Part shown: positions 17,672 through 26,766 of the stretch, piece after piece
Layout of the letters: each line of letters begins with the position of its first letter
How positions within the stretch are numbered: position 1 is the first letter of the stretch
NCBI GenBank assembly: GCA_030824495.1
Contig: JAVBXP010000015.1
Span: 62,001-126,000, forward strand
Reading direction: 5' to 3'
Source: a bacterium
GTDB lineage: Bacteria > Pseudomonadota > Alphaproteobacteria > Caulobacterales > Caulobacteraceae
Length of the DNA stretch: 64,000 bases
Made by a program: the position numbers and the translations under genes
Notes under the pieces: generated by a model
Seen by the model: the letters and a program-made list of their open reading frames with translations, nothing else
Databases searched by the model: none
What the model was told of the DNA's origin: nothing

Positions 17672-18472
17672 GTGCCGGATTGGATCGCCGCCGTCATTCT
17701 TGGTCTTGTTGAGGGCCTGACGGAGTTCATTCCGGTCTCATCGACGGGCCACCTGCTACTGACCAAGAAGCTGCTCGGCCTGCCTAGCGGCTTCTGGGAC
17801 ACCTTCAGCGTCATGATCCAGCTCGGCGCGATCCTGGCCGTCGTGGTGGTCTATTTTCAGAAGCTGTGGACGGTGCTCATCACCCTGCACAGCGATCCCA
17901 AGTCTCGCTGGTTCGCGACCAGCGTGCTGCTCTCGGTGCTGCCGTCGATGGCCATCGCCTTCGTGGCGCACGACTTCATCAAGACCGTGCTGTTCGAAAG
18001 CGTGGTCCTTATCTGCGTGATGCTGATCCTCGGCGGAATCGTGCTGCTGGTCGTCGATCGCTGGGCGCCCGAGCCCAAGGAGCACGACGCCATGCAGCTG
18101 TCATGGCGGCGGTCGCTCGGTATCGGCTTCTGTCAATGCCTGGCCATGGTGCCGGGCGTGTCGCGTTCTGGCGCGACGATTGTCGGCGGCGTGTTGCTGG
18201 GCATCGACCGCCGGGCGGCGGCCGAGTTCTCGTTCTTCATGGCCATCCCGACCATGGTCGGGGCCTTCGCCCTGGATTTCTGGTCGAACCGTGACGTGCT
18301 GACCGGCGAGAACCTGGGGATCATCGCCATTGGCTTCGTCGTCAGCTTCTTCTCCGGCCTGATCGTGGTGAAGACCATGCTGGACTTCATCAACCGCTAC
18401 GGGCTCGCGCCGTACGGCTGGTGGCGGATCGGCGTCGGCCTGATCGGCCTCGGCTTGGTGTTCCTGGGGTAG
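17672..18472 (+). CDS. uppP: Undecaprenyl-diphosphatase UppP (BacA)
   Basis: UppP removes a phosphate from undecaprenyl pyrophosphate at the inner membrane, recycling the lipid carrier for peptidoglycan and other envelope polymers. The protein has 266 residues, the usual length, and about eight hydrophobic segments. The two family motifs are present: EGLTEFIPVSSTGH (residues 14-27) and PGVSRSGATI (161-170), which form the active site. The GTG start at 17672 is supported by AGGAG at 17661-17665. The gene is monocistronic and ends at a palindromic repeat. Confidence 0.97.
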   Translation: MPDWIAAVILGLVEGLTEFIPVSSTGHLLLTKKLLGLPSGFWDTFSVMIQLGAILAVVVVYFQKLWTVLITLHSDPKSRWFATSVLLSVLPSMAIAFVAHDFIKTVLFESVVLICVMLILGGIVLLVVDRWAPEPKEHDAMQLSWRRSLGIGFCQCLAMVPGVSRSGATIVGGVLLGIDRRAAAEFSFFMAIPTMVGAFALDFWSNRDVLTGENLGIIAIGFVVSFFSGLIVVKTMLDFINRYGLAPYGWWRIGVGLIGLGLVFLG

Positions 18473-18478
18473 AGAAGA

Positions 18479-18556
18479 CCCCTCACCCGACCTCTCCCCG
18501 GCGGGGAGAGGAGAAGTGATGCGATTCCTCTCCCTTGGGAGAGGTTAGGTGAGGGG
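18479..18556. repeat. Palindromic repeat (CCCCTCACC / GGTGAGGGG) at a convergent junction
   Basis: CCCCTCACC at 18479-18487 faces GGTGAGGGG at 18548-18556, with two inner hairpins (CTCTCCCCGGCGGGGAGAG and CCTCTCCCTTGGGAGAGG). The block fills most of the gap between uppP and the convergent reductase gene. It resembles dispersed GC-rich repeats common in this bacterial group and may end both transcripts. Confidence 0.75.
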
Positions 18557-18590
18557 CGGCGCGCAGCGCCGAATGCGGCCCCTCTTCGCC

Positions 18591-19562
18591 TCAGACCGCC
18601 GGAACGACCTGATCGGCGAACTGGCCGCCTTTGCGGAAGCGGTAGAGATAGGTCGGCAAGATCGCCTCGACGGTGATCGGGGCGGTGACACCCAGTTCGG
18701 CAAGGCCCGGCAGCGCCGGATCGGCGACATTGTCAGTCTTCAGCAGTTCGACCTGGTCCGCCGTGAGCGGCGGCGCGATCGGGGTCAGCGCCGCGATGGG
18801 CTGGCACAGCTTGCCGATCAGGGCGGCGATCGGGAACGGCAGCCGCACCAGACCGCGGCGACGCTCCACCTGAGTCAGCACCTGCTGCAACACTTCGCGG
18901 AAACTGTAGACGCCGGGGCCGCCAAGCTCGAACGTCTTGCCGGCGCAGTCCTCATCGGTCACGGCGGTCGCGGCGGCGCGAGCCAGGTCGCTGACGAAGA
19001 CCGGCTGGAACTTGGTCTCCCCATCGCCGATCAGCGGCAGGACGGGGCTGAACACGCTCATCTGCGCGAACTTGTTGTAGAAGCCGTCGCCCTGGCCGAA
19101 CACCACCGAGGGGCGCAGGATCACCGCGTCCGGATGAGCCTGGCGAACCGCCGCCTCACCCTCGGCTTTCGAGCGCGCATAGTGCGAGGTGGAGTCCAGG
19201 CTCGCGCCGATGGCCGACAACTGCACCATGCGGGTGACGCCCAGTTCGCGGGCGGCCTTAGCGACGTTGCGAGCGCCGTCGACATGAACCGCGTCGAACT
19301 TCTGGCGGCCGGTCTCGTAGAGAATGCCGACGGTGTTGATGCAGGCTTGGGCGCCGCGCAGGGCCCGGCGAACCGAGGCCTCGTCACGGATATTGGCCTG
19401 GACCACCTCGACCTGGCCGACGTCTCCCATCAGGCGCATCGTGTGCGCCAGGTGAGGCTGGCGAACGGCCACGCGGATGCGCAGGCCGCGCTTTGCAAGC
19501 GCCCGCACAATCTGAGTTCCGATGAAGCCCGATCCGCCAAAGACCGTGACCAGATCCTGCAT
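18591..19562 (-). CDS. NAD(P)-binding epimerase-like protein, complex I NDUFA9-subunit family
   Basis: This 323-residue atypical short-chain dehydrogenase/epimerase starts MQDLVTVFGGSGFIGTQIVRAL, with the GGSGFIG dinucleotide motif at residues 9-15. The start at 19562 is chosen because the motif begins right after it; the open frame continues 53 codons upstream without similarity. The middle reads VVFGQGDGFYNKFAQMS, typical of the bacterial relatives of the mitochondrial complex I NDUFA9 subunit. The role in bacteria is not established; quinone or nucleotide-sugar chemistry is possible. It is reverse-oriented, with tRNA-Leu behind its promoter on the other strand. Confidence 0.85.
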   Translation of the reverse strand: MQDLVTVFGGSGFIGTQIVRALAKRGLRIRVAVRQPHLAHTMRLMGDVGQVEVVQANIRDEASVRRALRGAQACINTVGILYETGRQKFDAVHVDGARNVAKAARELGVTRMVQLSAIGASLDSTSHYARSKAEGEAAVRQAHPDAVILRPSVVFGQGDGFYNKFAQMSVFSPVLPLIGDGETKFQPVFVSDLARAAATAVTDEDCAGKTFELGGPGVYSFREVLQQVLTQVERRRGLVRLPFPIAALIGKLCQPIAALTPIAPPLTADQVELLKTDNVADPALPGLAELGVTAPITVEAILPTYLYRFRKGGQFADQVVPAV

Positions 19563-19730
19563 GTCGTCCGCCTGCGAATAAAAGCGCTGAAAACGAAAGG
19601 GTTTGGAGCCGTTCGGATAGACGATGCAGACCGGCGCTGCAATGCGACTTACATATCTCTCAATGAGGGCGTTGACCCCGATAAGGCGGCGCCCTAAGAG
19701 ACGCCCCTCGCGCGATCCCAAGCGGGTCGG

Positions 19731-19811
<81 letters not shown>

Positions 19812-19817
<6 letters not shown>

Positions 19818-19838
19818 TCTCTTTGAAAGGGATGGTGC
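19812..19838 (+). terminator. Possible terminator hairpin overlapping the tRNA-Leu 3' end
   Basis: GCACCATC (19812-19819) pairs with GATGGTGC (19831-19838), and TTTCCT follows. The 5' arm uses the CCA end of the tRNA, so the hairpin and the mature tRNA fold exclude each other. The T-tract is short. Confidence 0.45.
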
Positions 19839-19992
19839 TTTCCTAAAACTCCCAGACATTGAAATGTGTTCGGCGGCTCGGCGCGACGCATCGGCGCGCG
19901 CCATCTTCCAGGGCTTTGACAGCTGAGGTTCCTGGCCGCCGCGCCTCTCTCTATATAGGAGAGAGACAAATTCAGTTCGGAGCGCGAGGCCC

Positions 19993-20610
19993 TTGGCCAA
20001 TTTTCTGCATAAGGGCGATCTGCCCGACGGGGTGCTTGTCGGCGCCGAGGCTGTCGCCATCGATTCGGAAACCATGGGCCTGGCCCTCGGCCGTGATCCG
20101 CTTTGCGTGGTCCAGCTCTCCGACGGCAAGGGCGACGCCCACCTAGTCCAGCTAGACCGCGAGACATACGACGCTCCCAATCTGAAGCGCCTGCTGACCG
20201 ATCCGGAGGTCGTGAAGATCTTCCACTTCGGCCGCTTTGATATCGCCATGTTCCACCTGCACCTTGGGGTGGTCACCGCGCCGGTCTACTGCACCAAGAT
20301 CGCCTCCAAGCTGGCGCGCACCTACACCGACCGCCACGGCCTGAAGGACGTGACCAAGGAGTTGATCGGCGTGGACATGTCCAAGGCCCAGCAGAGTTCC
20401 GATTGGGGAGCGGCCACGCTCTCGCCCGAGCAACAGGCCTACGCCGCCTCGGACGTTCTGCATCTCCACGCTTTGCGCACGAAGCTCGACGCCATGCTGG
20501 TCCGCGAGGGCCGCGACGGCCTTGCCCGCGCCTGTTTCGAATTCCTGCCTCACCGCGCCCTGCTCGATGTCCGGGGTTGGGAAGAGGTAGATATCTTCGC
20601 CCATTCGTGA
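19993..20610 (+). CDS. rnd: Ribonuclease D (short form)
   Basis: This is a 205-residue 3'-5' exoribonuclease of the DEDDy class. Exo I reads AIDSETMGL (D24, E26), exo II is FHFGRFDIAMF and exo III is YAASDVLHLH, so the acidic metal-binding residues and the Tyr are present. It lacks the HRDC domains of the E. coli enzyme, as is usual for the short alphaproteobacterial forms. It should trim tRNA and other stable RNA 3' ends. The start is a TTG at 19993 (ANFLHKGDLPDG follows), with GGAGCGCGAGG before it. lptC follows after seven bases. Confidence 0.9.
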   Translation: MANFLHKGDLPDGVLVGAEAVAIDSETMGLALGRDPLCVVQLSDGKGDAHLVQLDRETYDAPNLKRLLTDPEVVKIFHFGRFDIAMFHLHLGVVTAPVYCTKIASKLARTYTDRHGLKDVTKELIGVDMSKAQQSSDWGAATLSPEQQAYAASDVLHLHALRTKLDAMLVREGRDGLARACFEFLPHRALLDVRGWEEVDIFAHS

Positions 20611-20617
20611 GGCCGGC

Positions 20618-21232
20618 ATGACCGCGGCCGCCCTGCCCGAAGTGCATATCCGAGGTGATTTCGACCGCTGGCGGCGGCGTTCGAAGTTGATTCGCCGACT
20701 GCGCGTCGTCCTGCCCGCGACGATCGGGGTGATCATGCTCAGCCTGCTGGGGTTCGTGGTGCAGACCACGGTGCTCGGGCGCGACGCTGCGCCGGCGAAG
20801 ACTGACGCGCCGATCGAGTTGGTCAATCCGCGCTTCGTCGGCAAGGATGAGAAGGGGCGCGCTTTCGTCATCACTGCGAGCTCCGCCGAACGCGACGAAA
20901 ACGACTATCAGCGGGTGCTGTTGAGGGAGCCCGCCCTGGTCCTCGACGCCGAGGGCGAAAGCCCGAGCAGGGTGACGGCCAAGACCGGAGTCTATAGTGA
21001 GGACAAGCGGGTGTTGAATCTGGACGGCGGGGTGAAGATGAGCGGCAGCAATACCGACTTCAACACCCAGAGTTCGATCTTCAACACCGCGACGGGCGAA
21101 CTGGAGGGCCAGGGACAGATCTCCGGCGTCGGATCGCTTGGCGAAATCACTGCGAAGTCCTATGGCGTATACGACAAGGGCGAGCGCCTGGTGTTCAAAG
21201 GCGGGGTGCGTGGGCGCCTCGATTCGAAGTAG
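20618..21232 (+). CDS. lptC: LPS export system protein LptC
   Basis: LptC is the bitopic inner-membrane part of the Lpt machine that carries lipopolysaccharide from the inner to the outer membrane. The 204-residue protein has a charged cytosolic N-terminus, one transmembrane segment (about residues 30-52, VVLPATIGVIMLSLLGFVVQ) and a periplasmic beta-jellyroll region (GVYSEDKRVLNLDGGVKMSG). Its place before lptA and lptB confirms the call. It is seven bases after rnd and probably co-transcribed. Confidence 0.92.
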   Translation: MTAAALPEVHIRGDFDRWRRRSKLIRRLRVVLPATIGVIMLSLLGFVVQTTVLGRDAAPAKTDAPIELVNPRFVGKDEKGRAFVITASSAERDENDYQRVLLREPALVLDAEGESPSRVTAKTGVYSEDKRVLNLDGGVKMSGSNTDFNTQSSIFNTATGELEGQGQISGVGSLGEITAKSYGVYDKGERLVFKGGVRGRLDSK

Positions 21233-21278
21233 CGCTTGAGCACTCGAACTTTGACGTTGGGCTTCCCAAATAGGCTGC

Positions 21279-21842
21279 ATGAGCATGAGCGGGCTTGAAA
21301 TGATGAAGCTGGTGGCCGTTTCGGCTCTCGCCATGGGCCTGGCTGGCCCGGCGGCGGCTCAGCTCGCCCGGAATTCCGACGCCCCGGTGGACATCACCGC
21401 TGACTCCCTTGAGGTGGTGAACGCCCAGTGCCTGTCGATCTGGAGCGGCTCGGCCGAGGCCCTGCAGGACCGCACGCGGCTGCGCGCCGACGTGCTGAAG
21501 ACATTCAATCAGAAGGGCGCGGCCAAGACGGATGGACAGTCGGCCCCCTGCGGCGCGCTTGAGCGCATCGAGGCGATCGGCAACGTCTTCTATGTGACGC
21601 CTCAACAGCGAGTGCGTGGCAACAACGCCGTCTATGAGGTGACCTCCGAGCGTATCGTGATCACCGGCGATGTGGTGGCCGTGTCCGGCCAGAACGTGAT
21701 CCGCGGCGATCGGCTGACCGTCAATGTCTCCTCGGGCAACGCGCAGATGGAATCGGGCGCCAAGGGACCGGGCAAGGCCCGCCCGCGCGCGGTGATCTAT
21801 CCTAGCCAACAGGCGGCGGCCCAGCCCGCCGCTCGACGTTAG
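21279..21842 (+). CDS. lptA: LPS export periplasmic protein LptA
   Basis: LptA forms the periplasmic bridge for LPS between LptC and LptD. The 187-residue precursor has a signal peptide (hydrophobic MMKLVAVSALAMGLAGPAAA, cleavage after the AAA) and an OstA-like beta-jellyroll beginning PVDITADSLEVVNAQ, with GNVFYVTPQQRVRGNNAVYE and GDVVAVSGQNVIRGDRL. The start could be 21279 or the ATG at 21300, which gives a tighter signal peptide. The C-terminal tail is Ala/Gln-rich. lptB starts nine bases after the stop. Confidence 0.9.
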   Translation: MSMSGLEMMKLVAVSALAMGLAGPAAAQLARNSDAPVDITADSLEVVNAQCLSIWSGSAEALQDRTRLRADVLKTFNQKGAAKTDGQSAPCGALERIEAIGNVFYVTPQQRVRGNNAVYEVTSERIVITGDVVAVSGQNVIRGDRLTVNVSSGNAQMESGAKGPGKARPRAVIYPSQQAAAQPAARR

Positions 21843-21850
21843 GTTCGCGC

Positions 21851-22609
21851 TTGAAACCGGAACGCTTTGAGTCGCTGCCGGGCCTCGAAGGCCAAGGGTT
21901 GGTCGTCGACAATGTCGGCAAGTCGTTCCGTGGCCGGCCGGTCGTCAAGGGCGTCTCCCTGCGCTTGGCGCGCGGCGAGGTCGTCGGGCTGCTTGGCCCC
22001 AACGGCGCGGGTAAGACCACCTGCTTCTACATGATCACCGGCCTGATCCCGGCGGACTACGGTTCGATCTATCTCGACGGCGAGAACATCACGCGTCAGC
22101 CGATGTATCAGCGCGCCCGCATGGGCGTGGGCTATCTGCCTCAGGAAACCTCGATCTTCCGCGCCATGACCGTCGAGGAAAACGTCATGGCGGTGGTCGA
22201 GCTGCGCGAGCGCAGTCAGACCCGCGCCAAGGCGACGGTGACTGAACTGCTGGAAGAACTGCGGATCAGCCATTTGCGCGCCTCGCCGGCGATTTCGCTT
22301 TCGGGCGGTGAGCGCCGCCGGGTGGAGATCGCGCGGGCCTTGGCCAGTGAGCCGTCCTTCATGCTGCTGGATGAACCCTTCGCCGGCATCGACCCTCTGG
22401 CCATCGCCGATATCCGTGAGGTCATCACCTATCTGAAGGCCCGCGGGATCGGCATTCTGATCACCGACCACAATGTCCGCGAGACCCTGGACATCATCGA
22501 CCGTGCCTCGATCATCGCCTCGGGCGAGCTCTTGTTCGAAGGCACGCCCGACCAGATCGTCGATGACCCGGAAGTTCGCCGCGTCTATCTGGGCGACCAC
22601 TTCGGCTGA
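21851..22609 (+). CDS. lptB: LPS export ABC transporter ATP-binding protein LptB
   Basis: LptB is the cytosolic ATPase that drives LptFG and so LPS extraction. The 252-residue protein has Walker A GPNGAGKTT (49-57), Q-loop YLPQETSIF, signature LSGGERRRVEIARALA (150-165), Walker B FMLLDEPFAGID and the switch His in LITDHNVRET. The motifs and the position after lptC-lptA are diagnostic. The start is TTG at 21851, eight bases past the lptA stop. In many alphaproteobacteria rpoN follows directly; here three genes intervene. Confidence 0.96.
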   Translation: MKPERFESLPGLEGQGLVVDNVGKSFRGRPVVKGVSLRLARGEVVGLLGPNGAGKTTCFYMITGLIPADYGSIYLDGENITRQPMYQRARMGVGYLPQETSIFRAMTVEENVMAVVELRERSQTRAKATVTELLEELRISHLRASPAISLSGGERRRVEIARALASEPSFMLLDEPFAGIDPLAIADIREVITYLKARGIGILITDHNVRETLDIIDRASIIASGELLFEGTPDQIVDDPEVRRVYLGDHFG

Positions 22610-22718
22610 TTTCCGCGTTCGTGCGTTAGGCTGACAACGACGACGCCTTGGCCCTCTGGGATGAGGCGCGCTGTGTCCACCACCATGAGCCCGGCGCCTG
22701 GCGCCTGAAGGAGCCGAC

Positions 22719-23501
22719 GTGCGCCTCTCCGTCCATACGCGCCTGCGCTACGAGGTTCGCGCGCCCACCACCTTCATCTTTGTGGTCCAGGCTGGCGGCG
22801 GCTTTGGCGAGACGATCCTGTCCGAGGATATTGAACTGCCGCCCGGCGTCGAGGCCGACTTCATTGTCGGCTCCGGAGCGCCCAATCGCCTGGTGCGCTT
22901 CCTGGCTCGCCCAGGCGAGTTCGACCTGACCTATCGGGCCGAGATTGAGACCGCCGGCGATCGCGACCAGCGACGCTTCGTCGGAGGCGCGGTTATCAAC
23001 GATCTGCCTGCGGACGTGCTGCCTTATCTGTCGCCCAGCCGCTATTGCCAGTCGGACCTGCTCACCAACTTCGCCCGAAGCGAGTTCGGCGGGTTCCCGC
23101 AGGGGCTCGGCCAGGTTCAGGCGGTGACCGACTGGATATTCAATCGCATCACATACTGCGCGGCGTCCTCGCCGGAGGGCACGAGCGCTCTGGACACCCT
23201 GGTCAGCCGCGCCGGTGTCTGCCGTGATTTCGCCCACCTCGGGGCGGCGATCTGCCGAGCGCTCGACCTCCCTGCGCGGATCGTCTCCTGCTACGCGTGG
23301 AAGCTGGAGCCGCCGGACTTTCATGCGGTCTTCCAGGTGTTCCTGGACGGCGCGTGGATCACCTTCGATGCGACCCGGCTCGCGCCGCTCGAGGGTCTGG
23401 TCCACATCGCGTCCGGCCGGGATGCGGCCGACGTGCCCTTCGCCGCATATTTTGGCCAGGCCACCCTCATCGACAAACAGATAGAGGTGAGCGAGGCCTA
23501 G
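22719..23501 (+). CDS. Transglutaminase-like cysteine peptidase-fold protein
   Basis: This 260-residue protein has an N-terminal beta-rich region (RLSVHTRLRYEVRAPTTFIF) and a transglutaminase-core domain. The catalytic triad is visible: C168 in RAGVCRDFAH, H202 in PDFHAVFQVF and D217 in WITFDATR. Bacterial members act as proteases or amide-forming enzymes, but few have known substrates. The GTG start at 22719 has GGAG eight bases upstream. The stop overlaps that of the convergent WYL regulator by three bases. There is no signal peptide, so it is probably cytosolic. Confidence 0.88.
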   Translation: MRLSVHTRLRYEVRAPTTFIFVVQAGGGFGETILSEDIELPPGVEADFIVGSGAPNRLVRFLARPGEFDLTYRAEIETAGDRDQRRFVGGAVINDLPADVLPYLSPSRYCQSDLLTNFARSEFGGFPQGLGQVQAVTDWIFNRITYCAASSPEGTSALDTLVSRAGVCRDFAHLGAAICRALDLPARIVSCYAWKLEPPDFHAVFQVFLDGAWITFDATRLAPLEGLVHIASGRDAADVPFAAYFGQATLIDKQIEVSEA

Positions 23502-24223
23502 GTCCCGCAGGCGGCGTCCTTGGCGCCGTGGCGCTTGCGTTCGGCCTCGACCTGGACGCGCCAGCGTGCGCGCAAGACCCCGGGGCGTTCGGGGTATCGA
23601 TCATCCAGGAACTCGGCGGCGGCGACGCGGTCGGTGCGGAAGTTGCGGAAGTCTGATCGCAGCTCGCACCACGCCACTAGCAGCCGAACCGTCTCGTGAT
23701 AGCCGACCGTCACCGGCCAGATTGTCCGCTGGCTGGCGCGGTCCTGTTCGTCTCGGTAGTCCAGGGTGATCTTGCGTCCCGTTCGGATCGCGGCGCGCAC
23801 CTGCGCCATGTCCAAGCGGTCCGGCTCGGCCTGGCGCCAGGCTGGAACCGCCCGGCCGGCGGGCTCCAGCACGAAGGGGCGCAGGCGCTCGGGCACTGAG
23901 ACGGCGATCTTGGCGATCAGGTCCTGAGCTGCGCGGGCCAGCGCCGGGTCGCCGCGGCCCGCCACCCATTGAGCGCCGAGCACGGCGGCCTCGATCTCGT
24001 CCGGCGTAAGCATCAGCGGCGGCAGGTCGAAGCCCTGGTCAAGCACATAGCCCATCCCCGCTTCACCCCGGATCGGCACCCGCTGGCCCATCAAGGTGGC
24101 GATATCGCGATAGATGGTGCGCTTGGAGGTCTCCAGCTCCTCGGCGATCGCGTCGGCGGTGATCGGCGCGCGGGCGCGGCGCATGATCTGGATGATCTGG
24201 AACAGGCGGTCGGCGCGTCGCAT
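23498..24223 (-). CDS. YafY-type transcriptional regulator (HTH + WYL domain)
   Basis: This 241-residue regulator has an N-terminal DeoR-like helix-turn-helix (ITADAIAEELETSKRTIYRDIATL, about residues 20-43). A WYL domain lies in the C-terminal half (ITLDYRDEQDRASQRTIWPVTVGYH, then LVAWCELRSDFRNFRTDRV), the region that binds ligands or nucleic acid. The start MRRADRLFQIIQIMRR at 24223 is the usual start in this family; Met codons at 24238 and 24250 are alternatives without better ribosome sites. It diverges from a GST gene and probably controls it. Confidence 0.88.
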   Translation of the reverse strand: MRRADRLFQIIQIMRRARAPITADAIAEELETSKRTIYRDIATLMGQRVPIRGEAGMGYVLDQGFDLPPLMLTPDEIEAAVLGAQWVAGRGDPALARAAQDLIAKIAVSVPERLRPFVLEPAGRAVPAWRQAEPDRLDMAQVRAAIRTGRKITLDYRDEQDRASQRTIWPVTVGYHETVRLLVAWCELRSDFRNFRTDRVAAAEFLDDRYPERPGVLRARWRVQVEAERKRHGAKDAACGT

Positions 24224-24326
24224 GGAAAGCCGCTTCATGAAGTAGAGCATCGCGGGTCGATGCTGACAGCATGGTGGCAGCAGCCTGCGCCTAAGCCAAC
24301 AGGGTCGTTTCAACGGAGAGACCCTG

Positions 24327-25070
24327 ATGATCACGCTCTACGGATTTGGCGAGAACTTCGGCCTTCCCGAGGTCAGCCCCTATGTCACCAAGACCGAGGT
24401 GCACCTGCGGCTCGCGGGGCTGCCCTATGTGAAGGAAGCCTCCGCCCCGCAGTTTTCGCCCAAGGGCCAACTGCCCTGGATGGACGACGATGGCGAGTTG
24501 ATCGCCGACAGCCACTTCATCCGCCTTCACCTGGAACGGAAATACGCGATCGACTTCGACGAGGGGCTTAACGCCCTCGAACGCGCCCAGGCTTGGGCGA
24601 TCGAGCGGATGGTCGAGAACCACTTTGGCTGGACCATGGTCCATATGCGCTGGCTGACGCCGGAGAACTTCGCCAAGGGCCCGGCCCATTTCTTCGACCA
24701 GATGCCCCCGACCGTTCAGGAGGACGTCCGTCGCGAGGCTCTGGGGCGGGTGGCCGAAAGCGTTCGCGCTGTCGGGGTCGGCCGTCACTCTGAGGCGGAA
24801 ATCCTAGCCTTGGGCGTGCGCTCGCTGGCCGCCCTCTCGGCCCTGCTCGGCGACAAGCCGTTCATGATGGGCCCACGTCCGACCAGCGTTGATGCGGCGG
24901 CGTTCGGCATGCTGGCCGGCGTGCTCACCTCGTTCTTCGAGGCCCCGCTCCGCGACCGCGCGATGACTTTCGGCAACCTGACCGCCTATGTCGATCACAT
25001 GATGGCTGGGATCTATCCGGAGTTCGCCTGGACGCCCCTGAACCTGCCGGCCCAGCGCGTCGCGGCGTGA
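24327..25070 (+). CDS. Glutathione S-transferase-like protein (metaxin/FAXC-like)
   Basis: This 247-residue GST-fold protein has an N-terminal thioredoxin domain with FGLPEVSPYVTKTEVHLRLAGLPY and FSPKGQLPWMDDDGELIADSHFI. A long C-terminal helical domain ends FGNLTAYVDHMMAGIYPEFAW. PKGxLPWxxDxGxxIADSxxI resembles the metaxin/failed-axon-connections branch of GSTs rather than the classical detoxifying ones. GGAGAG sits before the ATG at 24327. It is divergent from the YafY-type regulator, the arrangement of a regulator and its target. The substrate is unknown. Confidence 0.82.
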   Translation: MITLYGFGENFGLPEVSPYVTKTEVHLRLAGLPYVKEASAPQFSPKGQLPWMDDDGELIADSHFIRLHLERKYAIDFDEGLNALERAQAWAIERMVENHFGWTMVHMRWLTPENFAKGPAHFFDQMPPTVQEDVRREALGRVAESVRAVGVGRHSEAEILALGVRSLAALSALLGDKPFMMGPRPTSVDAAAFGMLAGVLTSFFEAPLRDRAMTFGNLTAYVDHMMAGIYPEFAWTPLNLPAQRVAA

Positions 25071-25165
25071 CAAATCGATCTGCCGCAAAGCTTGTTCGCG
25101 GAAGTTAACTAATCGGTGGGGGAACCTCGCCTAGCCTGGAGCAAGATTCAGGCCAGGAGGCGGAT

Positions 25166-26659
25166 TTGGCGCTCGGCGCGCGTTTAGAGCTTCGTCAGGG
25201 GCAGGGGCTGGTCATCACGCCCCAGCTGCAGCAGGCTATTAAGCTGCTGCAGCTCTCCAATATGGAGCTGGATGCCTATGTCGAAGGCGAGCTGGAACGC
25301 AATCCGTTGCTCCAGCGCGACGAGCGCGAATCAGACTCAGGCCCTGACGAGGCGCCCCGCGACTCGGAAGATTTTGCCCCCGAGCAACTGACCGACCACG
25401 CCGCCGCGGCCGATTTGGATGTCAGCCACGATCAGGCCTCACCTGGGGAACACGCCACCGGCGACGCCCAGGAAGCTCAACACGCCGGCGGGGCCATCGA
25501 TTGGTCAAAGGCCGGCAAGGGCGGCGGCGGATTTGAAGACACCGATGATTTCGAAAGCCGCCTGACCCGCGAGAAGACGCTTTCGGAGCATCTGCACGAC
25601 CAGTTGTCCGTCGTGGGCCTCTCGACCAGCCAGGGCGTGATCGCCGCTGTGCTGATCGATTCCGTCGATGAGGGCGGTTATCTGCGCTGCGACCTGGTCG
25701 AGACCGCCGATCGCCTCGGCTGCGAACTGGCCGTGATCGAAGAGGTCCTGACCTGCCTGCAGGGGTTTGAGCCCACCGGGGTGTTCGCCCGCGACGTGCG
25801 CGAATGCCTGATGCTGCAGCTCAAGGAACGCGACCGCTGCGATCCCGCCATGGTCGCGCTGCTGGACAATCTGGACCTGTTGGCGCGCCGCGACATGGGC
25901 GCGCTGCGCAAGGTCTGCGGCGTCGATGATGAAGACATGCGCGAGATGGTGGCCGAGCTTCGCGCCCTGACGCCCCGCCCCGGCGCGGCGTTCGGCGGCG
26001 AGCCGAGCCAGCCCGTGGCGCCCGACGTCTTCGTACGAGAGGGCTTGGGCGGCCTGTGGCACGTGGAGCTCAATACCGACACCCTGCCCAGGCTGCTGGT
26101 CGACCAGCGCTATCACGCCCGGGTTTCCAGCGGCGCGCGGACCGACCAGGAAAAGGTCTTCGTCGCCGACTGCATGGCCTCGGCCAACTGGCTGGTGAAG
26201 AGTCTGGACCAGCGCGCCAAGACCATCCTGAAGGTGGCGAGCGAGATCGTTCGCCAGCAGGACGGCTTCCTCGCCTTTGGGGTCGAACATCTGCGGCCGT
26301 TGAACTTGAAGACCGTGGCCGACGCCATCGGCATGCACGAATCCACCGTCAGCCGGGTGACCTCGAACAAGTACATCGCCACCCCGCGCGGCATGTTCGA
26401 GCTGAAGTTCTTCTTCACCTCATCGATCGCCTCGAGCTCGGGCGGAGAAGCTCACTCGGCCGAGAGCGTGCGGCACAAGATCAAGCAGCTCATCGAGGCC
26501 GAACGCACCGAGGCCGAGGTGCATTCCGACGACCGCATCGTCGATATCCTCAAGGAAACCGGCGTCGATATCGCCCGCCGGACGGTCGCCAAGTATCGGG
26601 AGGCGATGCGCATCCCGTCGTCGGTCGAGCGGCGGCGCGCGCTCAAGGAAACCGCCTAG
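25166..26659 (+). CDS. rpoN: RNA polymerase sigma-54 factor RpoN
   Basis: RpoN directs RNA polymerase to -24/-12 promoters and needs AAA+ activators. In this bacterial group it controls nitrogen use, flagella and stalk genes. The 497-residue protein has the Gln/Leu-rich region I (LVITPQLQQAIKLLQLSN), an acidic region II (about residues 50-110), the core-binding region and the helix-turn-helix (ESTVSRVTSNKYIATPRG). The RpoN box ARRTVAKYREAM lies about 15 residues from the C-terminus. The TTG start at 25166 has a perfect AGGAGG at 25155-25160. The usual partners hpf and ptsN lie about 4.7 kb downstream. Confidence 0.97.
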   Translation: MALGARLELRQGQGLVITPQLQQAIKLLQLSNMELDAYVEGELERNPLLQRDERESDSGPDEAPRDSEDFAPEQLTDHAAAADLDVSHDQASPGEHATGDAQEAQHAGGAIDWSKAGKGGGGFEDTDDFESRLTREKTLSEHLHDQLSVVGLSTSQGVIAAVLIDSVDEGGYLRCDLVETADRLGCELAVIEEVLTCLQGFEPTGVFARDVRECLMLQLKERDRCDPAMVALLDNLDLLARRDMGALRKVCGVDDEDMREMVAELRALTPRPGAAFGGEPSQPVAPDVFVREGLGGLWHVELNTDTLPRLLVDQRYHARVSSGARTDQEKVFVADCMASANWLVKSLDQRAKTILKVASEIVRQQDGFLAFGVEHLRPLNLKTVADAIGMHESTVSRVTSNKYIATPRGMFELKFFFTSSIASSSGGEAHSAESVRHKIKQLIEAERTEAEVHSDDRIVDILKETGVDIARRTVAKYREAMRIPSSVERRRALKETA

Positions 26660-26766
26660 CCTCGCGGCAAGTGGGCGAGGGGCAAAGGGCAGGATTGACC
26701 CCCGCCCTAAGCGCTTTGCGAGAAATTCCGTCTTGAGCATCGGGCCCGGCCCGTTAGGGAAGACGC

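Noticed and set aside
19916..19957. TTGACA ... TATATA promoter before rnd
   Set aside because: The boxes are 30 bases apart, far from the 16-18 needed.
26660..26766. SAM-II, SAM/SAH or other methionine riboswitch before metN
   Set aside because: The gap has GATTGACC and some GC complementarity but not the conserved GCTAAA or other pseudoknot sequences; it is only 107 bases. cmscan would decide.
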